DNA from: Pleurodeles waltl
Taxonomy: Eukaryota; Chordata; Amphibia; Caudata; Salamandridae
Length of the DNA: 64,000 bases
Assembly: GCF_031143425.1 (NCBI RefSeq)
Contig: NC_090444.1
Location: 1,312,059,324-1,312,123,323, forward strand
Direction of reading: 5' to 3'
Part shown: piece by piece, positions 56,626 through 64,000 of the stretch
Layout of the letters: each line of letters begins with the position of its first letter
How positions within the stretch are numbered: the stretch's first letter is position 1
The notes under the pieces: generated by a model
Told to the model about the DNA's origin: nothing
What the model saw: only the letters and a program-made list of their open reading frames with translations
The model's database searches: none
Made by a program: the position numbers and the translations under genes

Positions 56626-57449
56626 GGTGCCGAGGCTTAAGCAATAAAGTACTTACCTCCTCTAAATTCCCCCAGGAACCAGCCAACTTCCTAACTGCAC
56701 GATGAGCTAGCGCAGAAGAGGCCGGTCCCTCCCCCTCAGCTCTATAAACCCCTCTCCCTATGCCCGCCCTCACTTTCCTTGATCCAACCCATCGGCCTCC
56801 GTCACTTCCTCTCCCGAACGTTCCCACGGAGAGACTAGACTGTGCCTCTCTCTACACGGGGCCCTCCATTCTCCTGCTTTTCTGTGCCCACAGTGGCGTG
56901 CTGAGCAACGAGTGGGGTGAAGAGCAAAGGGCAAGGAGCTTCTGATCTGCAAACTGGCATATCAACTTAATCATTTATCAACTTATCACTTGGAGGGTTG
57001 AGTCTTTGAAGAATTGCGAGGCACTGCAAGTGCGGCAGCCATAGCTGGCTGCTGTGAAGTGAGTGTCCTAGGCTCCCACTGAAGCGGCCAGGACAGTCTG
57101 AGTGCAGCTTGCAGAGAACCTTGTGTGCCCCTCTCGCAACCCACCATCAGGTGTTTCAATAAGTTCAACAAGCTCTGCTGAGCCCTGCTGAGTCATGAAT
57201 CCTGATAGTGCCGCTGCGCACATGTTCCTGTGGGCTGCTGTGGTTTACTGTGGATTGTTGCTCGCAGGATACAGTACTTTGCCTGTTGTTTGCAACTACC
57301 CACAGCTATCAGACTATAGATTTCAGATTAAAGAATACAGACTATAGCGTTGAACTGTAGCACTTTAGTACCTTCAAACCTAAGGCTTGCAGTCCAAAGA
57401 TTTCAAGCTACAGTGCCTTCAATCTCCATTTCTACCCCCTCTCTCATCC

Positions 57450-59990
57450 TGAATGAAAAGGTGGGGAAGATAAGCATGAGGCCCAGAAGGGCTAGAGCCC
57501 ACACCATAGACTCCATCGTACTAAACGGTGGAAAATTCAATGCAACTCTAACCCGCCCTCAGATCCATCTTGGGGCACTTGCTCTCTAAAACAGATTGCG
57601 TCTATGGCAGTACCAATGGCTAATCTAGTGGACTGCCACTCAACTGTATCCAGGAACCTCATTACTGATTTTTTTCAGAGGATGGCCGATACAGCTGCTG
57701 TGGCTGGTATCATTACCGATGCTAGTGTGGACTAACCCACCTCATATGGGACAGACATGGCTGCAATCTCTGTACCATTTTGTACGCTGCCTGTTACACC
57801 ACCTTGGGTTCCCAAAATCCAAGTGCAGGTGCACAGATTGGAGCAGCCGCCACCAGTCACGCAGCTTCCTGAAGAGAGGGTATCGCCTTCTACAGCAGTC
57901 TCAAGCATTACAGCCATAGCAACAGTTAGAACTGCTACGGAAGATTTTACTATCATAGCAGAGCGGAGTCAGGGTCCTGGCCTGCCTAGTCCTCTAGCTT
58001 TATCAGGGTACTGCAACCTGTTTGACATGGATCCAGACATATAAGATCTGGAGGAGCTTGAGCTTATGTCCAGTGCATTCCTGGCTCAAACTGTCCAACA
58101 GTTTGAGGAAGCAAAAGCCGAACCAGCTGAATCAGCTGAAGTTAGCTGGAGCAGTCCCACTTACATCAGCAACTGATGAGCAATGGCCTCAATGTCATCC
58201 TAGCTCAGGCCTGGATTTGGAATTGGAAAGAACAAAGGAGAAACTCAGGGCACCCCTTGCTCTGGCCCCGCTGCCATTATTAACTCGATACCTGTACAGG
58301 GGAACTTTCAGTCTATACCAACTATCTGTAATGAAACAAAGCAATATACTCCAGTTGGCACTCCTGCCAGACTGGACCAGAGTGTCAATGTCTCTTTTGC
58401 TGAATCGGGCCTTACAAAGCCCGGTCATCAACAGTCAACTAGTTACTCTTCTGTTCCAGTGACACAAACAGCGGATCTCCTTGCTGAGTACCCTTCAACC
58501 GATAGAAGGCGCTTTAACATATCATTCAGATAAATGAAATGCTCAAACTGACATTCTCAATTCCTCAGCGACCCTTATCACGGGCATTGACACAATGTTG
58601 GACACCTTGAACGATTTGGTTAAGCATGCGCAATCGGCTGCAGACCTGGGAGGTGCAACTGTAAGGCCACCGGGCGCCTGCCCATGTTACCCGATCATAA
58701 ATAAACTGGCCACCCTGCCACAAGCAATTGAAATGTTACTAAAGGAGCTCAGCTCTCATCTTCCAACCTCTCAACAAGTGAGTGTGTTCCATGACACTCA
58801 GGCAGGGGCACCAATAGGCCATAAGGTGCACAAATCAAAGCAATGGACATAGAACTCTCCTCCTCTTCTTGTTCTGCGAATTACATCCCACCCTTAGAAT
58901 CTGTGAATTCGTCCGAGTCACCCCAACAAACTGCTGCTTCTCTTTCTCCACCTAGAAATTGGAACACGACAACCATAGAAATAATAATTTACACTTTACC
59001 TGTGAACGAAGCACCTTCCCCTGAATCTGTGACATTGCTTGAGCCTCCTCAACACCCTCCATTTTCACGTCTCCGACTGGAAACACAATCCCAGCACAAT
59101 TGAGCAAACGTTTCTGCAAACGATTAAGAAAACAATGAATACGTTTTACAGAGCATCTATCACTAATAATTAAGAGCTTTTTTCCCCCATCTTCAACAAT
59201 TATAAGTATAACAGAAGTCCAGATCTTCTGGGTCCAGCAGCTAAGGTTCCAGCACCTCTTTTAGCAGCTCCTACAGTGTCAGCCTCCGATCAGAGGGCAA
59301 ATCAAACGTTTATGTCTTTCTCCGGAGCTGCAACAAACTCAAAAGCTCCTCAACTTCCAGCGGTTAACCCCAGTCAAGGCCACGGACAAGTGCCTCCAAC
59401 CAAGCAAGATGGGCATTTTCCTCAGCCCTGTCTGAAGTACCAACGCATACAACCACCCTAAACAATCTGAGAATTGTGCAAAACAAAGGCGATGAAGCTA
59501 GATCTGCTTTCCGCCAGACTTCTCCCAGGGTTTCAGTTCTTTAGTGCCAAACAAACTTCTCCAAAGGGAATGCAGGCAAACAGACAATCTACCTTCCCAC
59601 ATTCCTCTTTTGATGCCAAATGTCTGGGATCTCTGTAACCACCTGCTAACCCCTCCTGGCTACAATCAACCAGGCTTTATACCTGACCACCAAACAAGGG
59701 GAGCCCATGACATCTTAAATCGGGGCAATGTCATCCTTCTGTTACGATCATTCCCCAACCTACAACATATAAAATCAGCTGACATTTCTGCGATCGAGTT
59801 TCTGGAGCCAAGAAAGAATTGTGATCCAGAGTTTTTCCAGGTCACATTTTCCTCCCCAAAATGGGTGGAATTGATCCAGGTGAAATCCGAAGTTTCGAAG
59901 GGTGAGATATCAAAATCGAGAAAGCAAGGAGCAGCGGCTATCCAACATTGCTCTTGCACCAGTATAATCCTTCAATATATTCCATCTTAA
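57450..59990 (+). pseudogene. LINE A-family ORF1, second copy
   Basis: A putative start ATGAGGCCCAGAAGGGCT at about 57478 parallels ATGAGGTCTGGCAAA of LINE A. Frames 57757-58044, 58022-58462, 58595-58852 and 58843-59103 carry Ser/Thr/Pro-rich sequence. ILNSSATLITGIDTMLDTL (about 58556-58615) is the counterpart of the LINE A helical segment, and RGAHDILNRGNVILLL with HIKSADISAIEFLEP (59697-59810) that of its C-terminal block. These are the only conserved islands I see. Frame changes and stops show decay. Confidence 0.6.
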
Positions 59991-60168
59991 AAAAGGCATA
60001 AGGCAGAGAAGACTCAACAATAACTTCTGCTCAGCTACCCTGTCTGGAGACTCAGATCACAGCCCCAGGTGGAAGGAATCATCAGGGGGAAGATGATGCT
60101 AGGAAGTTAGACCCCAACCAACCTGACTTGAACTGGCTGTCATCTGTTCTTCAGATAAAGCACTCTCT

Positions 60169-60690
60169 TTGACAAGGCAAGTCAGCCTTGCAACAGAGCA
60201 CTTACGCTGGCCCATTCTCAGCCTTTGCTTGTGGAATATACATGGCCTCATGAAAAAACTTGCAGCTGCAAAACAATGGAGGGGGTTCGCTATTCTTATG
60301 CTACAAGAATTCTGGGCTCAAGCAACCTCACCCTTGAACGGTTATGTCGAGTTTCAGAAACCAACTGGTAAAATCCGTAGGTAGGGCCACCCAATAGGAG
60401 GGTTAACAACCTATATTGCCTCATCAGTGCATCATTTGGGAGAAGAAATTGCTTTGAATGTAACGTGGGCCCAAGCAATCCATCTTGGTGTACAGCATGA
60501 TCACAGAAATCATTTGCTTGCGATTATCAATGTCTGCATCAGTCCTTCTAAAACTGGAAAGAAGGAGAATCTCAGGACTTTAGTCTCAATTCTTACAGAG
60601 CTTACGTTAAATTTACCATTAGCAGACATCCTGCTGATCGCAACTTCAATAGCAGCCTGTTTGGGGGACTTGCAGGCGAGAGGATAACAA
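60169..60690 (+). pseudogene. LINE A-family endonuclease, second copy
   Basis: LSLCLWNIHGLMKKL and AILMLQEFWAQ give the N-terminal Asn and the catalytic Glu of APE endonucleases. After a stop at about 60382 the 60427-60687 frame continues with NHLLAIINVCISP and LPLADILLIATSIAACLGD; the family GDFN reads ATSIA here. The C-terminal SDH part was not found. Confidence 0.68.
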
Positions 60691-61074
60691 TCTGGATATA
60701 GAGTACGACCTCCCAGTTCAAAATGTTCCAGCGGCAAGTGGCCAGAGCAAACCAGCGTTCTTCTTAACCTAGTGTGATCATGTAGGCCTTACGCTCAACG
60801 GGCTGGGTGAGGTCTACAGCGAAGTCTATTTTTTACACTGACTTTCCCCTTTGTTTAATCAATATAAATATATTTAGAATTTCTCCCTAGGGTTCAGCTC
60901 TGTCAGTGACCAAAGATCACAGCACATCAGGCTCTCCATTTGCCCCATTAAAACTGGAAGCTGCTCCATCCAGTTCAGGGGTGAGACCGAAAATCTGGAA
61001 AGACTCAAATGGGATGACAAAATCAGCAGGTCCGCCTTGCCACGGATAAAATCCCTATTTGCGGTCTTTACTGT

Positions 61075-61415
61075 GTGAAACTTCTCCTCCATGAGACAGT
61101 GGGTGCTTTTTGCTGTCAGATTCTTCAGAAATTCCAAGCCAAGCTCCCATCACATAGCAAGCAGTTTGAGCTTTCTTTCTCCAAACTCAAAATGACGGAG
61201 CCCTTGAAGATCTTGAAACGTGAAGTTATTCGCAATATGCACACCCTTGCAAAGCAACATTCCTCGCTAACTGCGAAAGCCAATCTAAGCAAAGCCAGGT
61301 ACGTTTATAGGAGAGCAATTTAGCACGCTAAAATGGAAAGAAATTAGGCATTTTGGACTGAACTGCTGTTTGCAACAAAGGAAAAGAACCCAGAAAGTAT
61401 CTTTGACCTGAGAAT
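61075..61415 (+). pseudogene. LINE A-family segment preceding the RT
   Basis: The 61075-61323 frame carries basic, helical sequence (LKREVIRNMHTLAKQHSSL, YVYRRAI) followed by a FWTELLFATKEKNPESIFDL-like stretch, the usual 'K-x-x-Y...K...W' linker between LINE endonuclease and RT. It stops at the T-tract. Confidence 0.5.
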
Positions 61416-61440
61416 TTTTTTTTTTTTTTCTGGGTCCTCA

Positions 61441-63769
61441 AAGGGGGAAACCTCTTCCCCAAAGTGTGAACTGCTAATAATATGGGCTCTGAGCTCCTCT
61501 ACCCTGGATGTCAGCATATTTGTCAGACCACAAATTGTCTATTATTGGGATACAATAATATATGAAGGGACCATTTTAGATTAATCTTTCATTTCGCGTA
61601 ATAAGCTATTAAGGGAGAATGTAGAAGTGAAAAAGATGAGAAAGATTCACAGTACGAGTGAATACTTAGAATTCATAATGAAAGCAAAACATGAAGGAAG
61701 AACAATGAAGATGGCACTGTGTCTATCATGCAGTCATTGAATCCGTGAGGTAAAAAAATGTCCAGATGCTATCTTTAAAAACATAGGTGCTGTCACATAA
61801 AGTGACCACTGCAAGCCTTAATTTGAGAAAAGGTTTCTGCCACTGTTTTGGACTGAAAAGTGTCTTAAATAATTGCAATACTGGAGCAGCACTGTTTTAC
61901 TGCCTTGGCTAGTGGTAGATGGGTGATTGTAAGAGGAACTTTAGGGATGTGATTCTGGCTGGAAATGTAACAGCATTTGCGATCTTATCGAAAGTAACAA
62001 AACAACACAATATAACATATGGGAACATAACGACACAATTAAAACATAACAGGGCACAACACAACAAAGCAGTCAAAAGAGAATGCAATACATCAACTAC
62101 AGTACAACATAGCAAAAACACATTGCAATAATGATTAACTTAAAAAAGCAGAAGGTTAAAAGAGAACAAAACGCCACACAATAGATTGCCACAAACATCT
62201 GTTTAACACAATATAACCTCAAAAAGCCCGCTTTAAAAAAACAGTGATAAGAGGTGTCTGTACCGACTGCTTCAGCTGTCAATGAAGTAGATGAAAAAGG
62301 AACAGTTAAAACTCTTTTGTAGCTCCCTGTTCTACTTTATAATTTTTTTTCAAATGGTGTTAATTTGTCAATTTCAGGCACAAAGCTCTTAGCTGTAAGT
62401 GCTTACCTATGAGGGTAAATACATGTCTATCCCTGATCTGTACATATTCACATCACCCCCATACCTATAAATGTTCTGTTGAAACTGTTTTTTTTGTGAG
62501 ACAAAATACTTTTAAAGACATTTACTAATGATTCACGTCACTTATGAATGACTTGTAATGTTTTATTAAATATCTCTGCTGTTATATACATATCATTGTG
62601 TGCTACAGGTATTAATTTCTGCTTAATATGATTTCAAGAGGACCTATTATTATTGTGACCAAATACAATGTTTGAATTTTATAAAATTATTTTGCGGTAG
62701 ATTACATGATGATTTTTCTGTTTAATGCACTAGTATAAGATGTGTGACAATGAGTGCCTTGACTATTACCTTAAATGAGACCTGTATATATAAAGTGCCA
62801 AACTGTTGCATACTAACTAGCTCTGAGCTATAATTATTTAAAAAGGTACCATCTCATACCGTTATTGCTATTTTTCCTGCCTTTGTATTTTAAAATAAGA
62901 TGGCTGATTAAACAATGCTAAACAATTTGCAACAATATGAGATAACTCGTTATACATGAAAGTTATGTACATAGTATTTTACCTGAGTATGCCACCATTG
63001 TTATTCTCTCAACTGATATTCTTACTAGATCATCTAAACCAAATAAATTAACAAAGTTTTGAACTCAACATGCTGGAATATGTTGATGGTAGATTTGACG
63101 GTGGGACATTTGAGAACTACTACTATGTGTGTCTTTGAGAACTTGTTAATAAAACATGGCCATAATTTGAAATGGTTTGTTTGTGATATTTGAATTGAAA
63201 AATATATATGTGTCCAAAATCTTATGTGAGGTAATCATGACTTACTTTTTTATGCAAATTACAGGCTAGAGAAAGAGGTCTGCCTTGAAAAACGTGGAAG
63301 ATGTAGGAGCAGAGATATTGTATTATAGAAGATTGTACCATGCATACTTTAATATTTATCTACAAAGAAGTCTATGAAAATACATTGGAATAATTGTTGA
63401 TTTATTGACTATGGATTTATAAGGACTAATACTGTTGAATAAGTTTTGAATTGATAAAAACATAAGCTTTTGCAAACTCCCTATATTGTAAGCCAGTCTC
63501 GGATGTAGGCCATCAAGGAGGCTCTTTGACACCGGGTGACTTTGGACATATGAAATGTCAGGGTGACTGTGCGTGCCTGCCTGGGGAGTTCTGCTGGTGG
63601 AGGGCATATAAGACAGTGGGCCAAGTCGCGTCGACGGTGGACCAAAAAAGCCAACTGCCCACCATATTTAACTGGATTGAATGGCAATGGATTGATGATG
63701 GAGGGAGATGGCTATGGATTCCAATGGACTTTGTATACCGGCAGGGGCTATGAAACTGAGGTAAGCGGC
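61441..63769. other. AT-rich stretch, nothing recognised
   Basis: No domain in any frame. 61985-62230 is rich in ACAACA/AACATAAC words. A TATA-like GCATATAAGAC is near 63605 followed by 75-113-codon frames without known motifs. Confidence 0.4.
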
Positions 63770-64000
63770 ACATACGGACACTGCCCCTTAGCCACATGTG
63801 TACTCCTATACTACACAGCACACCACTTACACACAATAACCCACTGCCAGTCTAACACAACACAACCAGTACATGTCGAAACACACATTGACATATGTCC
63901 ATGACACAACATGCACACACATTGATCCTGCAACCACACACAACACAACCACAACAAACAACACAACTACAGACTCAGCTACAAACACACTCACACACAA
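63770..64000. repeat. CA-rich low-complexity sequence
   Basis: Irregular runs of CACA, ACAACAC and CCACAAC extend to the end of the window. Not a clean microsatellite. Confidence 0.6.

Larger units (their letters stand above)
51040..56660 (-). mobile_element. Ngaro-like tyrosine-recombinase retrotransposon, nearly complete
   Basis: Minus-strand order: gag-like ORF with zinc fingers, reverse transcriptase, RNase H, tyrosine recombinase, then an SGNH hydrolase exon. That order and the SGNH gene are characteristic of vertebrate Ngaro elements. It is the best-preserved element in the window, with only a few stops and frameshifts per kilobase. Ngaro elements normally have split direct repeats at their ends; comparing 51000-51430 with 56640-56950 by eye I could not find them, so the termini are approximate. 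Confidence 0.85.
57340..61440 (+). mobile_element. LINE A-family copy, 5' part on the plus strand
   Basis: Plus-strand order: ORF1 (about 57450-59990), endonuclease (60169-60690), then the region before the RT (about 61070-61410), ending at a T15 tract near 61416-61430. ORF1 shares two diagnostic segments with LINE A at 18.8-26 kb. The reverse transcriptase is missing; this is unusual for LINE copies, which normally lose the 5' side, so a later deletion or rearrangement is likely. Confidence 0.7.

Noticed and set aside
56651..56656. GTAAGT splice donor in the Ngaro 5' region (minus strand)
   Set aside because: No fitting acceptor before the putative gag start at about 56625, so an intron cannot be supported.

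Overview
This is repeat-dominated nuclear DNA from a very large vertebrate genome, most likely a newt (Salamandridae; Pleurodeles is a reasonable guess). The main support is a tandem array at about 7.3-8.8 kb with a 327-bp period whose units carry hammerhead-ribozyme cores, the signature of newt satellite 2. The mix of DIRS/Ngaro, L1-like and other LINE, Harbinger and hAT sequences fits a salamander. I recognise no host gene; every coding signal I can identify belongs to a transposable element, and nearly all are broken.

Layout. 1-2.2 kb: nothing recognised. 2.2-2.9 kb: hAT-like MITEs, one nested in another. 3.1-5.0 kb (minus): decayed DIRS1-like element (RT, RNase H, tyrosine recombinase). 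5.9-7.3 kb: dispersed repeat 'X' in inverted orientation. 7.3-8.8 kb: satellite 2-like array with hammerheads on both strands around a head-to-head switch. 9.0-18.8 kb: a second X copy split by a 2,656-bp LTR-like element (9479-12134, target duplication ATATC) and by a 5.1-kb TTAA-flanked inverted-repeat element (13344-18428) holding two minisatellite arrays. 18.8-26 kb (minus): long LINE 'A'. 27.5-28.6 kb: a second LTR-like copy. 28.6-35.5 kb (minus): L1-like LINE 'B' with a 388-bp internal tandem duplication. 35.8-39.1 kb (plus): L1-like LINE 'C', split by inserted DNA that includes a 554-bp retroelement with a hammerhead motif and a 15-bp target duplication. 39.3-39.8 kb: LINE A-type RT fragment. 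40.0-40.9 kb: Harbinger-type MITE. 41.0-41.9 kb: Harbinger transposase pseudogene with an apparent intron. 42-45.6 kb: mostly unassigned. 45.6-47.5 kb: third X copy. 48.4-49.7 kb: third LTR-like copy. 49.7-50.3 kb: LINE A-type endonuclease fragment split by a short MITE. 51.0-56.7 kb (minus): nearly complete Ngaro-like element (gag, RT-RNase H, tyrosine recombinase, SGNH hydrolase). 57.3-61.4 kb (plus): 5' part of another LINE A-type copy. 61.4-64 kb: AT-rich, then CA-rich, unassigned.

The elements record layered insertions rather than a pathway. The best leads are the two independent hammerhead settings (satellite and TSD-bounded retroelement), the Ngaro element with an SGNH exon that appears to be spliced, and the TTAA element with internal arrays. 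All reading is by eye; family names rest on motif recognition, not on searches.
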